Positions 16,583 through 23,614 are shown, counted from the stretch's first letter. The stretch: DNA of 32,206 nt from an uncultured Rothia sp. (GCF_916715725.1 NZ_CAKAPD010000016.1:1-32206), one strand, 5' to 3'. Numbers and translations: made by a program. Notes: generated from the letters alone by a model not told the origin.

Positions 16583-17203
16583 CTATTCTTGTTCGTTTGC
16601 CCCGCCAAATACTCCGCCGGTCACATCCTCTTCTTCGTCGTCCAGCCCGTCGAGCATGGCGAGCATGAGCGAGTCCTGAACCCAGGAGACGAAGTTGTAC
16701 ACCACAGCCATGTACTCTTCCTGGGTCTCAATCTCGGAAGGGTCGGTGAACGCCGCAATATCTTCTGCGGTGTCTTCGTCCACGATGTAGAGGCGGTCGG
16801 CGAGCACCAGGCGAATATCGCCGAGTGCGGCAGCCCAGGCGCGGGCGTGTTCTTCGTTCAGGCGCAGGTCGCTGGATTCAATGTCGAAGGCGAGCATCGC
16901 GAGGTTCGCGCGTTTGGTTTCGCGCAGGTCGCGTTCGGTGTAGCGGCGGTATTCGGTGGCGGCCTCGTCGTCGCTACTTGCGGCGGGTAGCAGGCGTGCT
17001 ACGGCACTGTCGGCGGGGATGGTGGGGTTTTCGGTGATGCCGACCAGCGCCTCCAGCGGGTCGACGGTGCCGCCGTCGGCGGTGGTATCTGCCGGGCGCA
17101 GTAGTGCGCGCACGTCTTCGGCGAGTTCGCGGATCAGGTCGCGTTCGGCGGGTTCGAAGGAGGCGGTGTAGCCTCCCGGGGTGCGGCGGAAGGGTCGCGC
17201 CAT
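16583..17203 (-). CDS. DUF2017 family protein
   Basis: 206 residues, acidic, mainly helical, no signal or membrane segment. The N-terminal GGYTASFEPAERDLIRELAED fits the DUF2017 family, which in actinobacteria lies next to clpS (Rv1332 beside Rv1331). The ATG shares one base with the clpS stop (TAATG), so translation is coupled. The function is unestablished; the pairing suggests a role with ClpS, the ClpC/ClpP protease or its substrates. The C-terminus carries a run of acidic residues (DGLDDEEEDV). The family call rests on sequence character plus strict synteny. Confidence 0.85.
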   Translation of the reverse strand: MARPFRRTPGGYTASFEPAERDLIRELAEDVRALLRPADTTADGGTVDPLEALVGITENPTIPADSAVARLLPAASSDDEAATEYRRYTERDLRETKRANLAMLAFDIESSDLRLNEEHARAWAAALGDIRLVLADRLYIVDEDTAEDIAAFTDPSEIETQEEYMAVVYNFVSWVQDSLMLAMLDGLDDEEEDVTGGVFGGANEQE

Positions 17204-17523
17204 TAGTTTTCTACTTTCTCGAAGGTTGCCAGCAGACCCCAGGCGTGCATTGCCTGGGTGTGTTTTTCGGCGTCTTCGCGCGAGCCGGTGAAGACGATTG
17301 CTTTGCCGTTGTTGTGTACCTGCAGCATGAGCTCTTCTGCGCGGGCGCGGGAGTAGCCAAAGTGGCTGCGGAAGACGTAGGACACGTAGGTCATGAGGTT
17401 GACGGGGTCGTTCCAGACGATGACTTTCCAGGGGGTGTCTGTGGCGAGGATGTTCTCCAGGGTGGTGTCGAGGTCGGTGTCCTCGAGGGTTCCGGTGGAG
17501 AGGGTCACGGCGGTAGTGTTCAT
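17203..17523 (-). CDS. clpS: ATP-dependent Clp protease adaptor ClpS
   Basis: 106 residues from the ATG at 17523, which has AAAGGAA four bases upstream; the longer open frame back to 17670 adds 49 residues of repeat-derived sequence and is rejected. The core has WKVIVWNDPVNLMTYV, the hallmark Asn-Asp-Pro N-degron pocket segment, and HNNGKAIVFTGSREDAE, the conserved His and loop that contact the Clp ATPase. ClpS delivers N-end-rule substrates (Leu, Phe, Tyr or Trp N-termini) to ClpA or ClpC. It ends one base into the DUF2017 start and diverges from pncB, as in mycobacteria. Confidence 0.95.
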   Translation of the reverse strand: MNTTAVTLSTGTLEDTDLDTTLENILATDTPWKVIVWNDPVNLMTYVSYVFRSHFGYSRARAEELMLQVHNNGKAIVFTGSREDAEKHTQAMHAWGLLATFEKVEN

Positions 17524-17600
17524 TGGTTTCCTTTGCGGCCGGTTCCCTTTGATTATACGGGCGGGTATGTGTTGCCCCTGTGTGGCCCCAGTGTTGCTCC

Positions 17601-17644
17601 GGTGTTCGTCCTGCGCTACTGCGGTGTTCGTCCCGCGTTGCTCC
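17601..17644. repeat. 22-base imperfect tandem duplication upstream of clpS
   Basis: GGTGTTCGTCCTGCGCTACT (start of copy one, 17601-17622) is followed by a copy with five changes at 17623-17644; AGTGTTGCTCC before it looks like a partial third. It lies in the divergent clpS/pncB spacer, in the presumed clpS leader. Confidence 0.6.
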
Positions 17645-17708
17645 CGCGCAGAGTGCTGGTAATTTGTCATACTACAGCACTTAGAGTCAAGAATACTTTA
17701 TGTAGTGA

Positions 17709-17762
17709 TTGACACGCCGACTCAAGAGGAAAAATACCCTAATCCCCCACTACAATAAACAC
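17709..17762 (+). promoter_or_regulatory. pncB promoter, probably leaderless
   Basis: TACAAT at 17751-17756 is a strong -10 lying only six bases before the pncB ATG at 17763, which places transcription start at or next to the A of ATG. No Shine-Dalgarno is present between them. TTGACA at 17709-17714 is too far (36 bases) to pair with it and may belong to a second promoter with a poor -10 near 17735. Confidence 0.6.
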
Positions 17763-19061
17763 ATGGCTACTACTTCCCTTCTCACCGACCACTACGAACT
17801 GACCATGCTCCAGGCGGCACTCGCCTCCGGCGCAGCCAACCGTAAGTGCACCTTCGAAGTCTTCACCCGCCGCCTGCCCGCGGGCCGCCGCTACGGCGTC
17901 CTCGCAGGCACCGGCCGATTCCTCGAAGGCCTCGCTAACTTCCGCTTCAACGACGAAGAACTCTCCTTCCTCTCCTCCCGCAACATCGTCAACAAAGAAA
18001 CCCTCTCTTACCTCGAATCCTTCACCTTCAGCGGCAACATCCGCGGCTACGCAGAAGGCGAAGCGTTCTTCCCCCACTCCCCCGTCATGCAGGTCGAAGG
18101 CACCTTCGCCGAAGCATGCGTCCTCGAAACCTACCTGCTGTCCATCCTGAACTTTGACTCCGCCGTGGCGAGCGCCGCCTCCCGCATGAGCGCAGCCGCT
18201 GGCAACCGCCCCTGCCTCGAAATGGGTTCGCGCCGCGCCCACGAACGCGCCGCCGTCTCCGCCGCACGCGCCGCCGTGATTGCCGGCTTCGCGGGCACCT
18301 CCAACCTGGAGGCTGGCCTGCGCTACGGCCTGCACACCATCGGCACCAGCGCCCACGCGTTCACCCTGCTGCACGACAGCGAACGTGAAGCGTTCGAGGC
18401 GCAGCTGCGTTCCCTCGGCGCCCGCACCACCCTGCTCGTCGACACCTACAACGTGGACGAGGCGGTCCGCCTCGGCGTGGAACTCGCGGGCGAAGAGCTT
18501 GGCGGCGTGCGCCTGGACTCCGGCGACCTGGTCGCCACCGCGACCCACGTGCGTGAACTGCTCGACTCGCTTGGCAATACCCACACCAAGATCACCGTCA
18601 CCAGCGACCTGGACGAGTACGCCATCGCATCCCTGGCGGTAGCGCCCGTGGACTCCTACGGCGTGGGCACCAAGCTGGTCACCGGTTCCGGCGCGCCGAC
18701 CTCCTCCATGGTGTACAAGGTCGTTGAGCGTGAGAACTCTGCCGGTGAAATGCAGCCGGTCGCTAAGGCGTCGGCTGGCAAGGCGTCCATCGGTGGCGCC
18801 AAGCGTGCGGCCCGCCGCCTCAACGGCATGGGCATTGCGACCGCCGAGGTTCTGGGCACCCACGAGGACCCGAGCCTGCTCGAAGACACCCGCCCGCTCA
18901 TGGTGGACTTCGTCCGCAACGGCGAACTGCTCCCCGGCTTCACCGGTGAGGAAGGCGTGCGCCGCGCAACCGCCCGCCACGCAGCATCCCTGGCTGAGCT
19001 TCCCGAAGCTGCCCACCGCCTCTCGGAGGGTGAGCCGATCATTCCGACCGAATTCATCTAA
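17763..19061 (+). CDS. pncB: Nicotinate phosphoribosyltransferase
   Basis: 432 residues. LTDHYELTML at the N-terminus, EMGSRRAHE (about 152-160), GTSNLEAGLRYG, GTSAHAF with the His phosphorylated in the catalytic cycle (about 192-198), LDSGDL, TSDLDEYAI and YGVGTKLVTG are all characteristic. It makes nicotinate mononucleotide from nicotinate and PRPP with ATP, the Preiss-Handler entry to NAD. pncA follows 74 bases downstream, giving a nicotinamide-nicotinate-NAD route. The ATG at 17763 fits family starts; an upstream in-frame TTG coincides with a -35-like hexamer and is rejected. Its first half uses only GAA for Glu whereas the second half is mixed. Confidence 0.96.
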   Translation: MATTSLLTDHYELTMLQAALASGAANRKCTFEVFTRRLPAGRRYGVLAGTGRFLEGLANFRFNDEELSFLSSRNIVNKETLSYLESFTFSGNIRGYAEGEAFFPHSPVMQVEGTFAEACVLETYLLSILNFDSAVASAASRMSAAAGNRPCLEMGSRRAHERAAVSAARAAVIAGFAGTSNLEAGLRYGLHTIGTSAHAFTLLHDSEREAFEAQLRSLGARTTLLVDTYNVDEAVRLGVELAGEELGGVRLDSGDLVATATHVRELLDSLGNTHTKITVTSDLDEYAIASLAVAPVDSYGVGTKLVTGSGAPTSSMVYKVVERENSAGEMQPVAKASAGKASIGGAKRAARRLNGMGIATAEVLGTHEDPSLLEDTRPLMVDFVRNGELLPGFTGEEGVRRATARHAASLAELPEAAHRLSEGEPIIPTEFI

Positions 19062-19135
19062 ACCACCCTTCTGAGATACTGTTTTTCACCTGGCGAATCA
19101 GAGTGAAAACTCATTCCTACTTGTAAAGGACAGAC

Positions 19136-19762
19136 ATGTCTAAGGCACTGATTATTGTTGACGTGCAGAACGATTTCTGCGCCGGCGGCGCCCTCGCCAC
19201 CGAGCGCGGTGCGGACGTTGCCGCGCTGATTAGCGAATACGTGGAGAACAACCACCACCGCTACGACGCGATTGTCGCCACCCAGGACTGGCATATCGAT
19301 CCAGGCTCGCACTTCTCTGACACCCCCGACTACGTTGACTCCTGGCCGGTGCACTGCGTCGCCAAGAGCGAAGGCGCGCAGATTCACGAGAACCTGGACA
19401 CCGACTACATTGAGGCGTACTTCCGCAAGGGCCGCTTCGAGGCAGCCTACTCGGGTTTTGAGGGTCTTCTCGCTCCCGAGGATGAGGTCGCGACCGGCGA
19501 GCACGAGCCTGGTGCGGATGCATCTGAGGACGGTCCGCAGACTCCCCTGTCGGAGTGGCTGGATGAGCGCGGTATCGAGTTCGTCGATGTTGTCGGTATC
19601 GCCACCGATTATTGTGTGTCGGCAACCGCTCGCGATGCGGTCGATGCAGGCTACGAGACTCGCGTTCTGGTTGACCTGACTGCGCCCGTGCACGAGGACA
19701 AGCTCGACGACGTGGTTGCCGAGCTTGAAGATGAGGGCGTTGAGGTGGTTGAGGTTCTCTAA
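19136..19762 (+). CDS. pncA: Nicotinamidase
   Basis: 208 residues, isochorismatase-like fold. The catalytic triad is Asp9 (IIVDVQNDFC), Lys98 (FRKGRF) and Cys160 (GIATDYCVSAT). The metal ligands are Asp51, His53, His59 and His73, all in the same spacing as M. tuberculosis PncA. It hydrolyses nicotinamide to nicotinate and ammonia, feeding pncB directly upstream; in mycobacteria it also activates pyrazinamide. RBS AAAGGA is five bases before ATG. Relative to the mycobacterial enzyme it has an acidic insert of roughly 20 residues at about 112-136 (APEDEVATGEHEPGADASED), probably a surface loop. The C-terminus is also strongly acidic. Confidence 0.97.
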   Translation: MSKALIIVDVQNDFCAGGALATERGADVAALISEYVENNHHRYDAIVATQDWHIDPGSHFSDTPDYVDSWPVHCVAKSEGAQIHENLDTDYIEAYFRKGRFEAAYSGFEGLLAPEDEVATGEHEPGADASEDGPQTPLSEWLDERGIEFVDVVGIATDYCVSATARDAVDAGYETRVLVDLTAPVHEDKLDDVVAELEDEGVEVVEVL

Positions 19763-19807
19763 CCTCCACTATCGCTTGAGGTAACTCGCCATTTCAGGCG
19801 GGTACTA

Positions 19808-19835
19808 AAGATACAGAGACCTTGAAGATACAGAG
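19808..19835. repeat. AAGATACAGAG direct repeat
   Basis: Two exact 11-base copies (19808-19818 and 19825-19835) at a 17-base period, leading into the long terminator stem downstream of pncA. Confidence 0.6.
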
Positions 19836-19876
19836 GCGGGGAGCCTGGGATAGTACATCCCAGGCTCCCCGCCTCT
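19832..19876. terminator. Perfect 20-bp hairpin between convergent pncA and glycine-rich gene
   Basis: Arms 19832-19851 and 19857-19876 are exactly complementary over 20 bp around a 5-base AGTAC loop. There is no U-tract on either side. The position between convergent genes and the symmetric stem suggest a bidirectional, U-less terminator. Confidence 0.75.
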
Positions 19877-19924
19877 ACTGTGCCGATAACTTACTGTGCC
19901 GATGACTTAGCGTGCCCACGACTT
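19877..19924. repeat. Three tandem 16-mers after the terminator hairpin
   Basis: ACTGTGCCGATAACTT (19877-19892), ACTGTGCCGATGACTT (19893-19908) and the more diverged AGCGTGCCCACGACTT (19909-19924) abut one another and the hairpin. No coding role is seen. Confidence 0.75.
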
Positions 19925-19974
19925 ATCTAGCGATACAACGCGAGTAACCGAGGCTAGTCAGTCAGCTGAGCCGC

Positions 19975-21345
19975 TTACTTGAAGCGGACCTCCGCCATGC
20001 CGTTCACGCGCACGTTCGGGCCAGCCGGCGCCTCCTTAGTGCCAACAATCGCGCCGTTACGCACGCTCGGCGCCAGGTAGGATCCGCCTGCACCACCGGC
20101 GCCGCCCTGCTGAACGTAGCCGACCGCGCGGCGCGGGTTCTTCGGGTTGTTGCACCACTGCTGCGAGATGATGATTGCCGAAACTGCGTTCGCCACGCCG
20201 GAGCCGCCACCACCGTAGCCTGCGCCGCCGCCAGCAGACACCACGGTCTGGTAGCCGAAGAAGTTCTTGCTGATGGTGATGCTAGTGGTTCGTGCGGTTG
20301 CGGTGCCGGTCAGGTTCGCGGGGTCATTCTTGTCGTACTGGTAGGCGTACGCACCCACGCCGTCCGCACCGTTTGCATTGAAGCCGGTGCCGCCGGTTGC
20401 GCCCGCGGTACTGGTGCTGTGGATGGCCTGCTTGTTCTGGGAGCCGAAGCCGACCAGACCGTGGTCACCGGTGGGCAGGGTGTCTGCGATAGCGCCCATG
20501 CCACCTCGACCGCCGGAGCCACCCGTGCCGGGGGTTGCGATAATCTGCAGGTTCGCCTCGACGCTGTACGCATCGCTTGCGGCAGCACCTTCATAGCCCA
20601 TGGCGGCTTCTGCATTGCCGCCGGAGCCGCCGCGCACCCATTCCAGGCCGCAGACTGGGCTAATGGCGTAGCTGGAGCCGGGCAGCGGTGCGGTGGAGCT
20701 GGAGTTACGCACGTGTCCACCGCCGCCACCTGCAGCGATAGCAATCACGGTGCCATTGACCAGCAGTGCGGAGGAGCCGCCACCGGATGCGGCGTAAATG
20801 CTGCGCTTGAAGTGGGTGTGGGGTGCACCGTCGCCTGCGGTGGGGTTACCGTAGGTGCGGGGGTTTGCCGCGTCGATAATAGCCTTCGGACCTGCGGGAA
20901 CGGTGACCTGAGCGGCGGAGGAGCCGCCCTTGCCGTAGCCTTCGCCGCCGGTGGCGGGCTTGGATTCGTTCCAGCTTGCGCCATTGCGGGTGACGCGCTC
21001 AAGCACGCCGATGCCGCCGGCTGCCGCGACGATTTCTACGGTTGCGCCCGGGGTGACGCTGACGGTGCCGGTGACCTTGGCACCGCATCCGCCCTGGCTG
21101 CGTGTCATGACGGTGCCGCCCGCGCCGCCGGTAAGGGTGAAGCTGAGTTCGTGTACGCCCGCCGGGACGGTGAAGGTTTTGACGGTCTTGCGGCCGTTTG
21201 CCTGTCCCTTGATGGTGTGGGAGGTGCCGGTTTGCGCGCCGTTGGCGGCGTATGCGGGTACGGCTGCGGAGGCTGCGATGATGGGCAGTGCCCAGGCAGC
21301 GCCGGTGAGGATGGTGCGGCGGGTGGGGTGTGCGTTGTGTGGCAT
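19975..21345 (-). CDS. Tat-exported glycine-rich protein (paralogue 1)
   Basis: 456 residues from the ATG at 21345. The signal peptide has Arg9-Arg10 in PTRRTILTGA, a hydrophobic core and likely cleavage after AYA (33), so Tat export is expected. The mature protein starts with a beta-rich region (FTVPAGVHELSFTLTGGAGG) and continues with Gly-rich blocks: GGEGYGKGGSS, SGGGSSALLVNGTVIAIAA followed by five Gly, GYGGGGSG and GGAGGAGGSYLAP. The GGGSSALL...IAAGGGGG pattern resembles the glycine-rich domain of the ALK/LTK receptors and bacterial Gly_rich proteins, probably a polyglycine-helix fold. No LPXTG, lipobox or C-terminal helix. Three Cys are present. The ATG at 21345 is preferred over 21360 (15 bases upstream) and 21423. 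Probably a secreted surface or matrix protein; function unknown. Confidence 0.85.
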   Translation of the reverse strand: MPHNAHPTRRTILTGAAWALPIIAASAAVPAYAANGAQTGTSHTIKGQANGRKTVKTFTVPAGVHELSFTLTGGAGGTVMTRSQGGCGAKVTGTVSVTPGATVEIVAAAGGIGVLERVTRNGASWNESKPATGGEGYGKGGSSAAQVTVPAGPKAIIDAANPRTYGNPTAGDGAPHTHFKRSIYAASGGGSSALLVNGTVIAIAAGGGGGHVRNSSSTAPLPGSSYAISPVCGLEWVRGGSGGNAEAAMGYEGAAASDAYSVEANLQIIATPGTGGSGGRGGMGAIADTLPTGDHGLVGFGSQNKQAIHSTSTAGATGGTGFNANGADGVGAYAYQYDKNDPANLTGTATARTTSITISKNFFGYQTVVSAGGGAGYGGGGSGVANAVSAIIISQQWCNNPKNPRRAVGYVQQGGAGGAGGSYLAPSVRNGAIVGTKEAPAGPNVRVNGMAEVRFK

Positions 21346-21409
21346 AAGGTTTTCTTTCATGAGGATTGAGAGGATGCAGGTTGAGTGGGGTGAATAATTT
21401 ACACCTATG

Positions 21410-21422
21410 TGCACTGAGTGCA
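21410..21422. promoter_or_regulatory. 13-base palindrome in the leader of glycine-rich paralogue 1
   Basis: TGCACTGAGTGCA is a perfect palindrome around its central base. It lies 65-77 bases upstream of the ATG and downstream of a TATACT -10-like hexamer (21438-21443). TTGAGA on the minus strand (21459-21464) is a possible -35 but only 15 bases away. An operator is possible. Confidence 0.35.
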
Positions 21423-21511
21423 ATATTCATTTTCTAGAGTATAGACACCGAAAAACATTCTCAACTCACCACGCCATGACTTCGACCAACCCGGCATTTC
21501 TCAGACATAGC

Positions 21512-21547
21512 GAAGGCCCGCAGACATCAAAGTGTCTGCGGGCCTTC
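21512..21547. terminator. Perfect 15-bp hairpin, U-less
   Basis: Arms 21512-21526 and 21533-21547 are exactly complementary around a six-base TCAAAG loop. No T-run on either strand. It stands upstream of the paralogue 1 promoter and could insulate it from read-through. Confidence 0.6.
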
Positions 21548-21740
21548 CAGTTGGCGCATTACTACCAACCTTTTCCTCAAAGCCATTGGTTTCATCGTTG
21601 AGACTCAACGAGACATCACTCAATGGCGTTCTCCGTGAGTGGCCAAAATACACCAAGAGACCACTCGCCAGAGAAGTACACAGTCCTCATGCCAGATATG
21701 CGCGGATGCGCCACTGGAAGGACTAAAACTTAGGGGCCGA

Positions 21741-21778
21741 TTCTCCCGCTCCTGAGGAAAATTTCAGGAGCGGGAGAA
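21741..21778 (-). terminator. Perfect 15-bp hairpin downstream of glycine-rich paralogue 2
   Basis: Arms 21741-21755 and 21764-21778 pair perfectly around an eight-base AT-rich loop, 62 bases past the paralogue 2 stop. A GTTTT run follows nine bases later, so this is a weak intrinsic or U-less terminator. Confidence 0.65.
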
Positions 21779-21840
21779 CCGGAGGGGCTAGTATCTAACC
21801 CACCGAGTAACCCAAGAGGGGGACTCGGATAAGCACGCTA

Positions 21841-23247
21841 TTAGGAGCGCTTGCAGAGGAACACTGCAACAGAGCCGTTACCGCGGGTACCGCTCTTGGT
21901 GGGAGCATTGCCAGCAGTCTCGATGCGGCCGCCGGAAGCGTTGGGGGCAATGTAGGAGCCACCCGCACCGCCGCCACCGCCAAGCTGACCGAAGTCAGTG
22001 TTCTGACGGATACCGTTGGGGTTGTTGTTCCACTTCTGGGTCAGAATAATACCCATCGAGGAAGTAGAAGCACCGGAACCACCGCCGCCGTAGCCTGCAC
22101 CGCCACCTGCGGAGATGACAGACTCATAGCCGTTCCAGTTAACACCGTTGGGTGCATCGTCAGGCTCGTCGCTGCCGTAGTAGTGCAGGGCCTTCGTCTT
22201 ACCGTTGCTGAGAGTGATAACTTCAGGGCGGGAGGTATCGTTGTTGTCAAGCATGTAGGAGTAGGAGCCCACACCATCGCCACCGTTACCGTTGAAGCCT
22301 GCGCCACCATCGTTACCGGAGTTAGAGGACTGGAAGATTTCCTGGTTGTTGGTGGAGTAGTAACCGATTACACCATTGGTGGACTTGTCGGTAGGCAGAG
22401 CGGTCTTGGTACCACCGTTACCACCGATACCTGCGGAACCACCCTTACCAGGCTCAACAATGGTGACCTGAGTGGTGTCCGCGGTGCGAACCAGCGAACC
22501 TTCCTTACCTGCAGAACCTGCAGCAGCCTCAGCGGAACCACCGGTGGAACCGATAACGGGGTAAGCGTTGCGCTGCTTGTTACGCGGCTTTTCAGTGGGC
22601 CACAGGTAGCCAGCATTCACCGCGCCAGGGAAGGCGAACTTTTCGTTGTTGTTAGCGCCACCGGAGTTAATGAAGCCAGCGCCACCGCCGCCACCTGCAA
22701 CAGCAACGGGGGTACCATCGATAACCAGAGCGGAGGAGCCGCCACCGGATGCGGAGTAGGTAATACGCTTGTTTGCAGAGTCTGCAGGCCACACAGCATT
22801 AACACGCTGCATAACGCTGTTAGGAATCGGGGTAGGCAGGTTGGAGGAACCACCGTTACCGTAGCCCTCACCACCATCTGCGGGCTTCAGAGGGCCGTTA
22901 CCGATACCACCGGCACCAGCCACAAGCTGCACAGTCTGGCCGGGCTTCACAGCAATTTCACCGGTCAGCTTAGCGCCGGAACCTGCGAGGATATCCTCAT
23001 AGTTGGTACCACCAGCACCACCAATAACAACGAACTTAATCTTGTCGACCTTCTCGGGAACGACGAAGGACTGGGTGCCCTTAGCACCTGCGTCGGTACC
23101 GGAGATGGTGTAGTCAGCAACGGTATCGCTTGCGTACTCACACACAGTGGAAGAAGCGAAAGCGGGAACTGCAGCAGATGCTGCGACAACCGGAGCAGCC
23201 CATGCTGCGCCAGCAACAACCTTGCGGCGAGAAATGTTAGTAGACAT
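21841..23247 (-). CDS. Tat-exported glycine-rich protein (paralogue 2) behind a poly-G promoter
   Basis: 468 residues from the ATG at 23247, with AAGGA six bases upstream. The signal peptide has ISRRKVVAGAAW with Arg7-Arg8 and probable cleavage after AFA (31). The mature part aligns with paralogue 1 block by block: FVVPEKVDKIKFVVIGGAGG, GSGAKLTGEIAVKPG, GGEGYGNGGSS, SGGGSSALVIDGTPVAVAGG and GYGGGGSG. It is richer in Asn, Thr and Lys and less in Ala than paralogue 1. Cys36 just after cleavage and Cys465 near the C-terminus could close the domain with a disulfide. No anchor is seen. The in-frame extension back to 23469 (74 residues) is rejected because the RBS and Tat signal sit at 23247. Likely a secreted surface component with variable expression; ligand unknown. 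Confidence 0.87.
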   Translation of the reverse strand: MSTNISRRKVVAGAAWAAPVVAASAAVPAFASSTVCEYASDTVADYTISGTDAGAKGTQSFVVPEKVDKIKFVVIGGAGGTNYEDILAGSGAKLTGEIAVKPGQTVQLVAGAGGIGNGPLKPADGGEGYGNGGSSNLPTPIPNSVMQRVNAVWPADSANKRITYSASGGGSSALVIDGTPVAVAGGGGGAGFINSGGANNNEKFAFPGAVNAGYLWPTEKPRNKQRNAYPVIGSTGGSAEAAAGSAGKEGSLVRTADTTQVTIVEPGKGGSAGIGGNGGTKTALPTDKSTNGVIGYYSTNNQEIFQSSNSGNDGGAGFNGNGGDGVGSYSYMLDNNDTSRPEVITLSNGKTKALHYYGSDEPDDAPNGVNWNGYESVISAGGGAGYGGGGSGASTSSMGIILTQKWNNNPNGIRQNTDFGQLGGGGGAGGSYIAPNASGGRIETAGNAPTKSGTRGNGSVAVFLCKRS

Positions 23248-23464
23248 GTATGTCCTTCGAGAGTGATATCTTGGGCACTCACTCCCACCAAGAACGCGGC
23301 CGATAAATCCACGCAGGGCAAACGCACACACAAAAGTGAAGATAGCGTGCAGAAGAGAGTGAATGCATGATGTTTCTATACAAGCGTCAGCCCCTGCACG
23401 CCCAGAAGAACAAAAAACACAAAGGTCAGCTTCAAAAGCACAGGGAAACCCAACACTTGGAGAA

Positions 23465-23496
23465 AGCATACCCCCCCCCCCGTATTAAATTTTCAA
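23465..23496 (-). promoter_or_regulatory. Candidate phase-variable promoter with G11 tract in the spacer
   Basis: On the minus strand: TTGAAA (23491-23496), nine bases, eleven consecutive G (23471-23481), then TATGCT (23465-23470). The spacer is 20 bases; losing three G would give the optimal 17. It lies about 220 bases before the ATG of glycine-rich paralogue 2. Confidence 0.55.
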
Positions 23497-23512
23497 GCGA
23501 AAAACGCACATA

Positions 23513-23614
23513 ATCTTCCATAAACCCACTTTGACATGCAGTATTCAACCAGTACTTGAACTTTTATTCACACACATTTCTCCCCTAAATCCCTCTGATA
23601 CATCTTCCATAAAC
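23513..23614. repeat. Spaced 13-base direct repeat upstream of the poly-G promoter
   Basis: ATCTTCCATAAAC occurs exactly at 23513-23525 and 23602-23614, 89 bases apart. The first copy lies 17 bases upstream of the -35-like hexamer. Paired regulator sites are possible. Confidence 0.55.

Larger units (their letters stand above)
21346..21840. other. 495-base hairpin-rich region between the glycine-rich paralogues
   Basis: No gene is seen. It holds the leader of paralogue 1 with the palindrome TGCACTGAGTGCA (21410-21422) and a TATACT -10-like hexamer on the minus strand (21438-21443); a perfect 15-bp hairpin (21512-21547); the palindrome CGTTGAGACTCAACG (21596-21610) nested in CCATTG/CAATGG; CACTC/GAGTG arms; and a second perfect 15-bp hairpin (21741-21778). 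Confidence 0.6.

Noticed and set aside
17524..17670. 49-residue extension of clpS
   Set aside because: Composed of repeat-derived low-complexity sequence; ClpS proteins begin near the ATG at 17523, which has a good ribosome-binding site.
17709..17762. TTG start for pncB 18 codons upstream
   Set aside because: The TTG is part of a TTGACA hexamer and the added residues are unlike the family.
17524..17762. Riboswitch upstream of pncB
   Set aside because: The likely leaderless start leaves no leader RNA to form one.
19975..23247. Mycobacterial PE_PGRS-like proteins
   Set aside because: They are Gly-rich but have Tat signals and spaced blocks with hydrophobic strands, no PE domain and no GGAGGX tandem arrays.
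20419..23370. Long open frames opposite both glycine-rich genes (20419-21369 and 22183-23370)
   Set aside because: The minus-strand frames have Tat signals, ribosome-binding sites and paralogy with each other; the plus-strand frames have none.
23248..23469. 74-residue in-frame extension of glycine-rich paralogue 2 reaching the poly-G tract, which would make the tract translational rather than promoter-based
   Set aside because: The Shine-Dalgarno and Tat signal mark the ATG at 23247, and the extension has no signal or family resemblance. The upstream ATG would lie within the -10-like hexamer. Not fully excluded.
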